Shown piece after piece: positions 20,801 through 28,457 of a DNA stretch of 64,000 bases (positions are counted from its first letter, which is position 1; every line of letters starts with the position of its first letter). Location of the stretch: the NCBI RefSeq assembly GCF_001683795.1, contig NZ_LIGX01000014.1:18974-82973 (forward strand), written 5' to 3'. Below the pieces are notes generated by a model that had not been told where the DNA came from, made no database searches, and saw only the letters and a list, made by a program, of their open reading frames with translations. The DNA comes from Neoakkermansia glycaniphila (GTDB taxonomy: Bacteria > Verrucomicrobiota > Verrucomicrobiia > Verrucomicrobiales > Akkermansiaceae). Made by a program: the position numbers and the translations under genes.

Positions 20801-23678
20801 TCCGCACATGGCCGCCGGACGACTCCGCCGCACCAAGGCCAAGATCGGCCTTCACTCCCGTACCGGATGCGATCAGGGAACCCTTGCCATCCGCCTGCAT
20901 CAGGCGCAGCGCATACGTACCCGCACCGGACAACTCGAGCGTACCGCCTCCGGAAAACACCGCACCGTTCAACACATTCGCCCCGGCAGCAAGCCTGGCT
21001 CCAGTCGCCACAGAAACGCGGCCGACCGACGAAGACGCAACATTCCCCAGACGCACATCGGCACCGCCATTCACCGTCAACGCATCGAAATTCGACAGCT
21101 TATTGGCAAAAGTCCCCTTCACATTGCTGAACGTCAGATTCCGGCTCCCGCGAACCTCGCCGCCGCCTTCGGAACCTCCATTCAACACCGCCCCTGCTCC
21201 GAAACTCGAAAGCGTGGACTCCGTGAAATTCCGCACCGTAATATTCGTATCGCCGAACACGACACCCGCACCGCGGCTTCCTCCGAACAAGGAACCGTTG
21301 ACAGCCAAAGCGGAAGAAGCTGCATTCGAACCGTCGACCGTCAAATGCGTACTGCTCGCATTCGAAGCAGTCCCCACATTACCCCCCGCATGCAACCCCG
21401 TACCGTTCCCGGCGGAACCGCCATACACATTCCCGTTCAGAGTACCGCCGGAAATCAGCACATGCGTCCCCGTATTCGCATTCGTCGCCACATCGCCGTT
21501 ATACCCTCCCGCAGCAATCCCGTTGTGGAACGTACCGCCGGAAATCTCGATAAACGTACTCCCCGTCACATTCCGGTTCGAGGCGCCGTTATTCATGCCT
21601 CCCGCAATAATGAAACCCGACGTCCCCGTACTCCCGGCAGTACCGAACGACCCGTTCGAAAACACCATCGTCGAAGAACCGTTGATATTCGAATTCCACG
21701 TACCGACAATACAGCCGTAATAGCCGAGAGCCGCAACCTGGCCGCCCGCCATCGACAACGCGCTGCTGGAAAACTCCAGATACATATTGCCGTTGAACGT
21801 CGAAATCGCATTCATGCCGAACACGGTTCCCGAATAGGCGGAATCGTTGTTATTGACGATCCTGCCCCCCTCGCCGACCTTGAAATACACATTCCCCGTC
21901 CCGTGGGACGAACATGCCACATTGAAGAAATTATTGGAATTCGCCGCAGCCTTCCACGTCCCCGCCAGCTCGATATACGCGCTCGAAGCCGTCGTCGACG
22001 TAATGAACGACGCCGTCGCAGAAGAAGCCCCGTTCAGCACCTCGCCCGTCACCCTCGCATTCACGGTCGTCCCCAAATTATTGATATCCGTCCGCACATC
22101 GGCAAGGGAAGACTTCGCAATCACCGTCGCCCCCGTCGGCCAGTCAACCACCCACGATGTCGAAGGCACCGTCGACGAATCGAGACTGCTATTCGACAAA
22201 CGCTCCGTCCCCTTGGCATCCTTATCCGCCGCGGCAAGCCCCTTATAATCTGCGGCAAACGCCCCGCTATTGCTCCATGAAAGATCCGTCACCCCGACCA
22301 GAACGCCGCCGCCCTGCAAGGCTCCTGCCTGCAAACCGGCAAACCCGGCTCCGGTAGAAGACAAAGCTTCACCGATCAGCACGCCGTTGCGCCACACATA
22401 ATACCCGGAAGACACCGATGAACCGTCCGTCGCGGTTCCCGTATGGTACACCACGCGAAAATCCACCACCTCATCCGTATTGGAACCGACATACAGAATC
22501 GTCGCCCCCCAGGAAATGCGATCCTCGGTAATATTCAGCAAACCGTTCGCCGTACCGTTCCCCACCTGCAGACTGAAAAGATTGTTCGCCGAAGCATTCG
22601 AAAACATCTGGAGGCTCAACTCGCAAGTAAACCCTTTCGCCATATCGAAACCGGCATCCGACCACGACTGCTGGAAAAACGACCTACCCGTACTCCGCAC
22701 GAGAAACGCGTTCTGACCTTCCATCGCCGACCATGCCGTCCCCTGCACGGAGGGAGGCGCCGCATGCCCCATCGATGTAAAACGCGAATCCGATACAGCC
22801 ACTCTGGCCAGCCCCGCACTACGCTGGCCGACGCCGAGAGCACGGGCGATATTGCCAGCCATAATCAGCTCACCCTGACGATTCGGGTGCAAATTGTCCC
22901 CGGTAAACGAAGCCGCAGCCAAAGGAGCGTCTCCCGCCCCCCGCAGGCCGAGATCCGTCTGAACGAACACATACCCCAACTCCGCCGCCTTCCTCTTCAA
23001 CTCCTCGTTCACCTCGCGCACCCGCATATTGTACACGGACGGATTCCAGCTATTATACCCGACTCCCTCCTGCGGCAGCAGCGCGCCCACATAAACCTCC
23101 ACATTCGGATTGGCAGCCCTGTACTGCTCCGCACACTTCAGAATACGGGCCACCATCGTCGCCGTATCCGGAGCGGTCGTATTATTCATGTGCAGAATAT
23201 CGTTCGTTCCCGCCAGAATAAACACCTTCTCGGGATTGTACGTCGTTCCCGTATAGGGAGTCGGCGTTCCGAACTGCGTCGTACTCTGCCCCGTCCAATT
23301 GGCAATCGAAGAATGGATCGCGCCACCATGAGTGCCCGCTCCACTGTCTCCCGTCAAATCGGAAGCCCACCAGCCGCTGTGGCCTTCATTCGTCTTGTTG
23401 AAAGTCATCCCGGCGTAGGAAAGCGCCGCCGACCCCTCGGCCCCATTCGTCTGATGGGAGCCCACAGGATTGTAGGCAACACCGTTATCGACGAAATTCT
23501 TGAACACCTGAAACCGGTAGCCGTTCCCGATACCCCCGCCGGCAGCCTGCGTAATGGAATCCCCGCAAAACGCGATCGAACCGGGAGTCACCGCAGGAAC
23601 TGCGGCAAAAACTGAGGAAACAGAAGCGAAGCAAGCCAACAATGCACTCCGAAGGGAGAGAGGAAGATGCAGTTTCAT
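11865..23678 (-). CDS. Giant autotransporter with N-terminal SGNH esterase domain (3937 aa)
   Basis: The signal peptide is residues 1-25. Residues about 33-285 form an SGNH/GDSL hydrolase: nucleophile S41 in CGDSIT, GTND at 157-160, and D261/H264 in DNLHPN, so all catalytic blocks are intact. A lectin-like or LamG-like region follows to about 480. The next 3000 residues are beta-helix passenger with at least eight autotransporter-associated strand repeats of the form KTGSGTLT...GGT, and three copies of a longer module starting with W-x-G. Residues about 3655-3937 are the beta-barrel, ending in the aromatic GYRYDF. It would display an esterase at the cell surface; sialic-acid or polysaccharide deacetylation is a plausible but unproven role. 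Confidence 0.93.
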   Translation of the reverse strand: MKLHLPLSLRSALLACFASVSSVFAAVPAVTPGSIAFCGDSITQAAGGGIGNGYRFQVFKNFVDNGVAYNPVGSHQTNGAEGSAALSYAGMTFNKTNEGHSGWWASDLTGDSGAGTHGGAIHSSIANWTGQSTTQFGTPTPYTGTTYNPEKVFILAGTNDILHMNNTTAPDTATMVARILKCAEQYRAANPNVEVYVGALLPQEGVGYNSWNPSVYNMRVREVNEELKRKAAELGYVFVQTDLGLRGAGDAPLAAASFTGDNLHPNRQGELIMAGNIARALGVGQRSAGLARVAVSDSRFTSMGHAAPPSVQGTAWSAMEGQNAFLVRSTGRSFFQQSWSDAGFDMAKGFTCELSLQMFSNASANNLFSLQVGNGTANGLLNITEDRISWGATILYVGSNTDEVVDFRVVYHTGTATDGSSVSSGYYVWRNGVLIGEALSSTGAGFAGLQAGALQGGGVLVGVTDLSWSNSGAFAADYKGLAAADKDAKGTERLSNSSLDSSTVPSTSWVVDWPTGATVIAKSSLADVRTDINNLGTTVNARVTGEVLNGASSATASFITSTTASSAYIELAGTWKAAANSNNFFNVACSSHGTGNVYFKVGEGGRIVNNNDSAYSGTVFGMNAISTFNGNMYLEFSSSALSMAGGQVAALGYYGCIVGTWNSNINGSSTMVFSNGSFGTAGSTGTSGFIIAGGMNNGASNRNVTGSTFIEISGGTFHNGIAAGGYNGDVATNANTGTHVLISGGTLNGNVYGGSAGNGTGLHAGGNVGTASNASSTHLTVDGSNAASSALAVNGSLFGGSRGAGVVFGDTNITVRNFTESTLSSFGAGAVLNGGSEGGGEVRGSRNLTFSNVKGTFANKLSNFDALTVNGGADVRLGNVASSSVGRVSVATGARLAAGANVLNGAVFSGGGTLELSGAGTYALRLMQADGKGSLIASGTGVKADLGLGAAESSGGHVRMGSLALGSDSSLMFDLGKNVATSAFSSLTVDEMSSDAAVRLLFNLYELRVGAGEYTLIAGDLSRVASFDVSSLVLPEWQHASWNTDTYKTDGKLVLTVTGDVQDLNWNGRPDGIWKENDEANKVWKDGSGAAAAFRQSDSVFFADVSGTVTIEGLVRPGEISVSGNSGALVLAGSGSIGGTAALVKTGSGSLTIETANTYSGGTTIDGGTVILKSNEALGTGAVEMKSGRLELATVGGGSYANDWVFNGTSAGNTVVATTDSILSGGVSGTGGFTLGGGRLVLAGTASQAGAIVVNGGATLSLDSISLTGAGGITLNNNSSLELQGQSASTGAVGIAAGVSSTLKGAGSLNATVVLGGTMLVGEGKDGGSPGINRVTTGANGTIMADSAATRTLRVTGELTVSGVTLNLGSANAANSGKIVIDGKMFMGAANNALRVFSDAVVKDLTAGGYASTIEVADGKTLTAIDRSSQSNNAATITKTGTGRFVMQNWSAATKSNVTINAGTFEFAPSGDLTYGSVIGGAGKFAKSGAGRLILTGNNTFTGGTELKEGVLRAGNANALAGRALAVTGNSTLELGMNNAALALSLNSLSVAAGSNLNVLMDIGATQDSINMGGGSITGSGTVLVKFANVTGFAAAGSYTLVTNANATAASHTATLDFDGAVLGRGQTGVLAWDGGSLKLTVAGTAQTDAASLTWAGPDDAGIWRAGMGDAVWNTATATDRFYTGDHVVFGAAGAHDLALVGKVSPGSIRVEGDRDYAFGGTGEIGGSGNLTKTGNSTLTLGTNNSGWSGAIALQQGKIAFAAGGLGTGAITATGGTTLQWLNGASDNIWGRLSIVQDALNGKVVTLDTGVNNVSVAEGQAIAGSGNGIVKLGSGTLSFAGRNHLAGSLTIGSDDADGGTAVFGVTSAVGTVQGIVNGDLIVKNGKAVVTSDAKSVVGWTAGTLLSRIVMEEKGVFELNSEQSARSLALVFHGGTLATTNNGAFLFMRDGSAPFASIESQASVQTATMEANLVLNQTGTTMTVAKGTTVSGVDLVMSGNLSAGTATNTVTKEGAGTLQFTAGYGESGVLTVNGGTVIVSGQSFGASKFVVGAQGTFVFDMAGNEGGYTYSRALEGSGVVGVGAGKTLVLGADNSAFGGSFAVGAGATLTANAAAGTHAFSTRTGDDAIVLSGVSSRLLWSAASSADVLGQVSGTGTVEVSNGTLKLLHASNAYGDTLVKGGTLATYAEDGGNTVSGSLGSGRVSLEGGTLDLGSTAALAGKAVDLSSGTVISHAGQGLASTTVKGDGSVTLQLNLPAAGSDVWNLGVLGREARSTTRVLVESAADVPSLGATVAGDYGWVCEVFSSAGKAGWYDAAAGRIVWKDGEALTSRTTGTPADLVRQGGASLGSAVSGGSLLLGRVEADAANNTLILASPQQGDGLALSGVLTYEGSTATGKEFTVSGGSLSAASLDVTGRLTLASASTLTGGQSMIRDASVLSLSGSSSFSGMGGLGELSIFGSSVLTGADAGGLTILHEVKTTIGNHGVLTLANGAASAGYQAETHVSDGGTLQIGSAGAGRSAAVAGNLGSAGVDVANGGLLKVNAGSSLGSADVSVANGGRVEMLGGALFGSSSLSLANGATLALQGNVSLDGNTISSDRGANPVATGVISVSGGTASLMSSDVLRNFAGTLQAATGGTFDLNGHALASGTRVSLDGGTVQDLHLTDGVTLSNARGTAGRLGGNTELAGGTIGFSINPLDNAPYGYVADGVLSFTGGPVTFDFTTSGQVWNSYKGSNERTYVLVSAQGISIPAGADVNDLVSIRGIALENTRFQTNLAWDDAAGAFVLGFDGEAGNLRWAQAAGGSWGIGAGMSQWDMNGSQTDFMNHDNVLFGQLDGTAGPVAVDVSTADMFVGNMTFEGGTDYTFTGAGSLQAGAEQSTLSKTGSGTLTMGIVNTNYHGSVQLDGGTVNAVSQDALGTGNRIVVNGSVLNASVANALGTGAGGVLVLQSGSVHAGADDAFGDRTISMTGGLLDMGGHVVSNGVTMSGGALANAWRYDGALRADASASGLSLGGVDAARVTDLMVGNGHAVSDLAAGSRLVLAENHYQLTLNVENLDSRGGSNLIEFRNGQGTVAVANGAPLVLLADDGVYAALQNLYQGDIGGKAGQIADMLHVTNGTLDTGSLLLADRNGVALDLDSLEMYVKEIRNGAVVLSWFDVYKSSNGAINSYDALQRFAGVDLGGGSLSVNLGAPNAGETLEIKRLSGSNARAVLSLNGTSNTAAASVTLVNSASRLWGNGNPDSRFAGSILAANTDIVKKGTGTLTVEGRIDLDRYSSLSIEEGGISGNNRGTVYLSGNLKVAQGGRLEAMALNMESRDAMLTIGNGAVTLTGLSGSGKVSGNGTLAISGSGQSSSTADMGAFNGEIVGLGGSQTLTGTGGSQVGLRAMNGGEMILKSVSAGTTYASLNVAQGGRIGIGLDGSLNSNNRVTLLSGGTVAAGGTLALTLNTMAGLPNPFLHVADGATLAMQNGAKVVLSAAAGQEYIRDGAVPTTMVLVDRASLEGGLQLEYGNLFRKYYSAEKSVVFTRGNELVLTTYASEEGFYGNEKYYGGIGSSTSRAGGALLDAALASLNPQANDADSTLGRVMNYMDMMLDNTSLSYNPQEAARLAAAVAGSTVTSLAMSQHMAMRDQLLWVRNRVTQMGVDPGVQHEDMPYLHMWMQMNGANQRLDQSGDESGYKLSSWGGTVGMHLDLTPAWSAGMAFTAGYGDLTAQGADSLTGDVTMYYLNLFARTQQRDWGHAFIVTGGRSDFSTTRNVRFGQDGYEGKGDTNGTSLGAMYELTYDIFLDEERTSLLQPLFNASFVHTKIDGFEESGAGNAGLNVGSQDMTTATLALGARWMGHIGQNVFGRNAIAEFRLNLAQDMGDRRSSADVAFLGNRGAVQAVRGASIGSTAIQVGGGINVPVSLQSNIYLDVNADLRSGASSVSANAGYRYDF

Positions 23679-23705
23679 AAAAAGTAATCAATAGACAGCA
23701 TCCTT

Positions 23706-23734
23706 CCTATACTCAATTCCTCCTCGTTTGGCAA
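23706..23734 (-). promoter_or_regulatory. Putative sigma70 promoter of the autotransporter
   Basis: On the minus strand TTGCCA (23729-23734), a 17-base spacer and TATAGG (23706-23711), 27 bases before the ATG. No Shine-Dalgarno is seen in the short leader. The rest of 23735-23930 is AT-rich with no gene visible. Confidence 0.5.
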
Positions 23735-23930
23735 TAACAAAAAACAGGATTTCGGCAATTAAATCAAAATACCGTCACACCGCCATATGATTAATAACAA
23801 AAAAATACCAAAAAACCCTTAAATAAAAAGATGAACATATCACATCATCCTCGGCATAGAACCAGCTCGCGCCAACCGCAACAACTAAGGGAAGAATGGC
23901 AAAATAGCCCTTCCAACACACTACCTATGC

Positions 23931-23968
23931 AAAAACCCTCGGAAATCGTTTGGATTTCCGAGGGTTTT
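23931..23968 (-). terminator. Intrinsic terminator after tRNA-Pro
   Basis: The strand carries AAAACCCTCGGAAATC, a four-base loop and the matching arm, with T runs at both sides; it lies 10 bases beyond the tRNA 3' end. Confidence 0.88.
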
Positions 23969-23978
23969 AATGGGGAAA

Positions 23979-24055
23979 TGGTCGGGCTAGCGGGATTCGA
24001 ACCCACGACCCCCTGCACCCCATGCAGGTGCGCTACCAGACTGCGCTACAGCCCG
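23979..24055 (-). tRNA. tRNA-Pro (GGG)
   Basis: A 77-base cloverleaf including encoded CCA. The acceptor is CGGGCTG against TAGCCCG, the anticodon stem CCTGC/GCAGG closes the loop ATGGGGT giving anticodon GGG, and the T arm is GGGTTCGAATCCC. It has its own promoter and terminator. Confidence 0.95.
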
Positions 24056-24082
24056 AATTGGGACGCCAATTGGCGTGGGCGG

Positions 24083-24111
24083 AATATACACGCTCGTTTT
24101 GCTCTTGTCAA
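24083..24111 (-). promoter_or_regulatory. Sigma70 promoter of tRNA-Pro
   Basis: On the minus strand TTGACA (24106-24111), a 17-base spacer and TATATT (24083-24088). Near-consensus. Confidence 0.8.
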
Positions 24112-24143
24112 TAGATTTTTTTCATGGCAAGATAATTTTCGTT

Positions 24144-25187
24144 ATGAAGCAAGTCAAGGTAGCAGTCATCGGCGCCAGTGGATACACCGGCCAGGAACTC
24201 TTGCGCATTCTCTTGCGCCATCAGGGTGTGGAACTTGTATGCGCCACCTCCCGCCAGTATGCGGGACAAATGCTGGAAGACGTCTTCCCCCGCTTCCGCC
24301 ACGTACCCGGAGCCGACCTGCGCTTCACGGATTCCGACGTACCCGCCGTCGCCGCAACGGGGGCCGAAGTCGCATTCCTCGCCCTCCCGCACGGCGTCGC
24401 CGCCGCCTATGCCCGCGGCCTTGTGGATGCAGGAGTCAAAGTCATCGACCTCAGCGCGGACTTCCGCATCAGCGACCCCGCCGTCTATGAAGAATTCTAC
24501 GACAAACCCCATCCCGACCTCGACCTGCTCAAGGAAGCCGTGTACGGCATGCCGGAATGGCACGGCGAAGAAATCCGCAAAGCCCGCCTCATCGCCTCCC
24601 CCGGCTGCTATCCCACCAGCATCCTCCTACCGCTCATCCCTCTGCTGAAAGCCGGACTGCTCGAAACGGAAGGCATCGTCGTCTGCTCGTCGAGCGGCGT
24701 CAGCGGCGCCGGACGCAAAGCCGACATCTCCCTCCTCTTCTGTGAATGCAATGAAAGCGTGCGTGCCTACGGCGTACCGAAACACCGCCACCTGAGCGAA
24801 ATCGAACAGGAACTCGGTGCCGCCGCCGGAGAAAAAATCGTCATCTCCTTCACACCGCACCTCGTCCCCGTCAACACAGGCATCTGCACCACCACCAGCG
24901 CAAAACTGAAACCCGGAGCCGACCCGGCCCAAATCGGGAAAACACTCGAAGGAGCCTACAAGAATGCTCCGTTCGTCCGCCTGCTGGGAGCCAATAAATG
25001 CGCCGACACGAAAAACGTCACCCGCACCAACTTTGTGGACATCGGCTGGGCCTACGACCCGCGCACGGGCCGCATCGTCCTCATGAGCGCCGAAGACAAC
25101 GTCATCAAAGGAGCCGGCGGCCAGGGAGTCCACGCCTTCAACGTCCTCTGCGGCTTCGACCCCACCGAAGGCCTCTGGATCATCTGA
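24144..25187 (+). CDS. argC: N-acetyl-gamma-glutamyl-phosphate reductase ArgC
   Basis: ArgC is the NADPH-dependent third step of arginine synthesis from glutamate. The Rossmann start is VAVIGASGYTGQELL, the catalytic cysteine is C155 in SPGCYPTS, and GVSGAGRK and PKHRHLSEIEQEL match the conserved C-terminal half. The start at 24144 (MKQVKVAV) places the Rossmann loop correctly and follows GATAAT by seven bases, so the message may be nearly leaderless; the upstream in-frame start at 24075 would run through the tRNA promoter. Length is 347, typical of the type 1 enzyme. argG lies 20 kb away in the same window. Confidence 0.95.
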   Translation: MKQVKVAVIGASGYTGQELLRILLRHQGVELVCATSRQYAGQMLEDVFPRFRHVPGADLRFTDSDVPAVAATGAEVAFLALPHGVAAAYARGLVDAGVKVIDLSADFRISDPAVYEEFYDKPHPDLDLLKEAVYGMPEWHGEEIRKARLIASPGCYPTSILLPLIPLLKAGLLETEGIVVCSSSGVSGAGRKADISLLFCECNESVRAYGVPKHRHLSEIEQELGAAAGEKIVISFTPHLVPVNTGICTTTSAKLKPGADPAQIGKTLEGAYKNAPFVRLLGANKCADTKNVTRTNFVDIGWAYDPRTGRIVLMSAEDNVIKGAGGQGVHAFNVLCGFDPTEGLWII

Positions 25188-25210
25188 ATCCGCCTTCCGC
25201 CCCCGACCTC

Positions 25211-26635
25211 ATGGTGCAGCCGCTCCTGCTCATCGTCGATGACGAAAAACCCACGCGCGATGCCCTCCGCATGGCGCTGGAGGATCACTATGAGGTTTAC
25301 ACGGCTGCCAACCTCGCTCAGGCGCAGGCCATCCTCTCCTCCGAACCCATCGACCTCGTCCTCACCGACCTGCGCCTCGGTGGAGACAGCGGCATGGACA
25401 TCCTCCAATACGGCAAAACCCTCGACGACCCGCCCAACTGCATCGTCATGACGGCCTACGGCTCCGTCGACACTGCCGTGGAAGCCATGAAACAGGGTGC
25501 GTTCAGCTTCGTCACCAAACCCCTGAACCTCGACGAAGTCGACCTCCTGCTTCAGCGAGCGAACCGCACACGCACCCTCGAAGAGGAAAACCGCGACCTG
25601 CAAACGCGGCTCGCACCATCCGCCGGATTGGAAAAAATCCTCGGCGACACCCCGGAAATGCAAACCCTCTTCACCCGCATCCGGCAAGTCGCCCCCACGC
25701 GCACCACCGTCCTCATCGAAGGGGAAAGCGGCACGGGCAAAGAACTCGTCGCCCATGCCATCCACGCCCTCTCCGGCAGGCCGAAAAACAAATTCGTCGC
25801 CGTCAACTGCGCCGCCCTCTCCCCCCAGCTTCTGGAAAGCGAACTGTTCGGCCATGAAAAAGGCTCCTTCACCGGAGCCGGGCAACGCCGCATCGGACGA
25901 TTCGAACAGGCCGACGGCGGCACCATCTTCCTTGATGAAATCGGGGAAATCGACGCCTCAACGCAAGTCAAACTCCTGCGCACCCTCTCCGAACGCACCA
26001 TCGAACGCGTCGGCTCCAACGAACCGATCAAAATCGACGTACGGGTCATCGCCGCGACGAACAAAAACCTCGCTGCCATGGTACGGGAAGGCACCTTCCG
26101 GGAAGACCTGTACTTCCGCCTCAACATCGTACAGATCGACATGCCGCCCCTCCGCAACAGGAAGGACGACATCGTCCTGCTGGCCCACGCCTTCCTGAAG
26201 GAATTCTGCCGGGAAAACGGCAAAAGCGACAAAATCCTTACCAAGCCGGCCCTCCGCCTCCTCCGCAACTATTCCTGGCCCGGCAACGTACGCCAGCTCC
26301 GCACCGCCATCGAACACGGCGTCGTCATGTCGTCCGGCAGGGAAATCGGCCCGGACGACCTCCCTTCCTTCCTCTCCGCCTCCAGTTCCGACGCCGAAAA
26401 AACCGTTTCCGCAAAAAACATCGGAACGGATGCCGAACCGCTAGCAATTAGGCTTGAAAAACACCCCAATCTTAATTTACAATGGGTCGAGCGGCAAACC
26501 ATCCGCAAAGCTCTCGAAATAGCGGAATGCAACCGCTCGGAAGCCGCCCGGCTGCTCGGCATCAGCCGCCGCACACTCCATCGCAAGCTTGCGGAATATC
26601 CGGAGCTCGCCACCGATTTTCCATCCAGCACATGA
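25211..26635 (+). CDS. NtrC-family sigma54-dependent response regulator
   Basis: A receiver domain (1-115, phosphoacceptor D53 in VLTDLRLGG) is followed by an AAA+ domain with Walker A GESGTGKE (171-178), the sigma54-contact loop GSFTGA (218-223, Ser instead of the usual Ala), and Walker B GTIFLDE. A Fis-type helix-turn-helix (NRSEAARLLGISRRTLHRKL) closes the 474-residue protein. The ATG at 25211 is 23 bases after argC. No histidine kinase is adjacent. Its stop overlaps the start of the membrane protein that follows (ATGA), so they are translated together. The partner kinase and target promoters are unknown. Confidence 0.92.
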   Translation: MVQPLLLIVDDEKPTRDALRMALEDHYEVYTAANLAQAQAILSSEPIDLVLTDLRLGGDSGMDILQYGKTLDDPPNCIVMTAYGSVDTAVEAMKQGAFSFVTKPLNLDEVDLLLQRANRTRTLEEENRDLQTRLAPSAGLEKILGDTPEMQTLFTRIRQVAPTRTTVLIEGESGTGKELVAHAIHALSGRPKNKFVAVNCAALSPQLLESELFGHEKGSFTGAGQRRIGRFEQADGGTIFLDEIGEIDASTQVKLLRTLSERTIERVGSNEPIKIDVRVIAATNKNLAAMVREGTFREDLYFRLNIVQIDMPPLRNRKDDIVLLAHAFLKEFCRENGKSDKILTKPALRLLRNYSWPGNVRQLRTAIEHGVVMSSGREIGPDDLPSFLSASSSDAEKTVSAKNIGTDAEPLAIRLEKHPNLNLQWVERQTIRKALEIAECNRSEAARLLGISRRTLHRKLAEYPELATDFPSST

Positions 26636-28452
26636 AAGCACACCGTCCGTCCAATACCGCCATCCGAGTCGTCATCTTCGCCTTGCTCATATTCCTGTCG
26701 ATGATGCAGCTCCTCTTCACCTTCCAGGGGCTGGAACACCGCGACGCCATGGACCAGGCGCAAATCTCCCGCGAAGTGGCTCGGGGCAACGGATTCACCA
26801 CGCAATTCATCCGCCCCATCGACCTCCAGACATCAAGCGAAGTGCAAGGCAAATCCCTCAATGCGCTGGCGCTGAAAGACACCTACCAGCCTCCCCTCAA
26901 CATACTGATTGATGCGATCGCCCTCAAATGCACGGGCATGGACAGCTACGACAACTCCCGCATACCGGACAACAGCAACATCTACGGCCCCGACCGCATC
27001 ATTGCCGGGCTCTCCACCGTCTTCTTCATCGTAGCCATGGGCCTTGCCTTCTACCTCCTCAGAAGGCTCTTCGACGAAGGCATAGCCAGCGTCGTCACCG
27101 TCCTGATGATCCTCAGCAACCTCTTCCTGCAATTCGCCGCCAGCGGACTGCCGCAGATGCTCATGCTCTCCCTCTTCCTGCTCGCCATGAACTCCCTGCT
27201 CACAGCCGTCAAGGCACAGGAGGAGCATATCGTACCCAAAGTCTGGATACACATCGGCATCGCCTCCGCCCTCCTCGTCCTGATGGTCCTCTCCTGCTGG
27301 CTCTCCGTATGGGTCTTCCTCGGATTCCTGATCTTCGTCGCCATCCACTTTCGCCCCGCCGGCGCATTCGCCCTGCCCGGCGTCGGCCTGCTCCTGCTCG
27401 TCACGGGCTACTTCCTGCTGCGCAACAACGGCGCTACGGGAAGCTGGTTCGGCACCTCCGTCTACAGCATCTACAACGGCATCATGGGAGAGGAAGACAC
27501 CATCATGCGCGCCGTCTCACAAGGCACCGTACCGCTGGACACGAAAGGCCTCCTCATCATGCTCTTCGGCAGCTCCCTCTCTCAGGTGGACAACCTGTAC
27601 CAGAACCTCGGCTCCATCGTCATCACCCCCTTCTTCTTCATCGCCCTCTTCCACACCTACAAAAACACCCTGCTCAACCACCTGAAATGGGCGCTCCTCG
27701 CCATGTGGCTCATGGCCACCGTCGGCATGGCTCTCTACGGCATCAAGGACTCCTTCTCCTCCTCCCAGCTCCAGCTCCTCTTCACGCCATTCTTCGCTGC
27801 GTACGGCCTCTCCTTCATCTACATCATGATCGCCCGCCTGAAACTGGAAAAAAGCGACCACTTCACCAAAGGCTTCATCATCTTCATCATCATTGCCGTC
27901 TCCGCCGGCCCGTACATCCTGCGCTTCGGCCCTGAACTGAGCCGCGCTCTCACCTTCATGAGCGACACGAAAGGCAAAGGCGTGCCCAAATGGCCCTACT
28001 TCCCCGCAGGCATGAACGGCACCCTGCACGACATGACGAAAAAAGACCAGGTCATCATGACCGACCAGCCTTGGGCCGTCGCCTGGTATGCCGACCGTCC
28101 CGCCCTGTGGATGCCCAAGAAAGTTGCCGAATTCGACGCGCTGGAAAACATCCTGCGCACCAGCAACAGCAAAGTGCAGGGCATCCTGATCACCCCCTCG
28201 TCGCACGACACCCTCGGCATGCGCCGCATCGCCCTGACCTACGGCGACTTCGCCCCCCTCGTCATGGACGGCAACCTCCTCCGCCAAACCACGAAAGTAG
28301 CTCCGTTCTCGGCGGCATGCGACCAGCTCGCGCCAATCTCAAGCCGCTTCCGCCTCGACTTGACCGATAAAAAATACAACAGCATCCTGTACGGTGTCGA
28401 CATGATCTACTACGCAGAAGACTTCAACGCCCAGCAAACCATACATCCGTAA
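26632..28452 (+). CDS. Polytopic membrane protein, GT-C glycosyltransferase-like
   Basis: A 606-residue protein with a first membrane helix at about 11-30 and roughly ten further hydrophobic helices between about 120 and 430, then a soluble C-terminal part of about 150 residues. The segment after the first helix, HRDAMDQAQISREVARGNG, resembles the first periplasmic loop of dolichyl-phosphate-mannose-type (GT39/ArnT) transferases, where an acidic residue is catalytic. That would make it a lipid-linked sugar transferase acting outside the inner membrane. The evidence is a single motif plus topology. It overlaps the regulator gene by four bases and is five bases before xseB. Confidence 0.6.
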   Translation: MKAHRPSNTAIRVVIFALLIFLSMMQLLFTFQGLEHRDAMDQAQISREVARGNGFTTQFIRPIDLQTSSEVQGKSLNALALKDTYQPPLNILIDAIALKCTGMDSYDNSRIPDNSNIYGPDRIIAGLSTVFFIVAMGLAFYLLRRLFDEGIASVVTVLMILSNLFLQFAASGLPQMLMLSLFLLAMNSLLTAVKAQEEHIVPKVWIHIGIASALLVLMVLSCWLSVWVFLGFLIFVAIHFRPAGAFALPGVGLLLLVTGYFLLRNNGATGSWFGTSVYSIYNGIMGEEDTIMRAVSQGTVPLDTKGLLIMLFGSSLSQVDNLYQNLGSIVITPFFFIALFHTYKNTLLNHLKWALLAMWLMATVGMALYGIKDSFSSSQLQLLFTPFFAAYGLSFIYIMIARLKLEKSDHFTKGFIIFIIIAVSAGPYILRFGPELSRALTFMSDTKGKGVPKWPYFPAGMNGTLHDMTKKDQVIMTDQPWAVAWYADRPALWMPKKVAEFDALENILRTSNSKVQGILITPSSHDTLGMRRIALTYGDFAPLVMDGNLLRQTTKVAPFSAACDQLAPISSRFRLDLTDKKYNSILYGVDMIYYAEDFNAQQTIHP

Positions 28453-28457
28453 CCTCA

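Noticed and set aside
11802..22280. Many plus-strand frames across the autotransporter gene
   Set aside because: They are Arg/His/Pro-rich shadows with no motifs, while the minus strand holds one intact 3937-codon gene.
11865..23678. DNA repeats in the autotransporter as a CRISPR array or tandem repeats
   Set aside because: The repetition is at protein level and degenerate; there are no constant direct repeats with uniform spacers.
23831..24490. Plus-strand frame through tRNA-Pro into argC
   Set aside because: The stretch GLAGFEPTTPC is the classic false protein from the tRNA antisense, and the rest is an out-of-frame shadow of argC.
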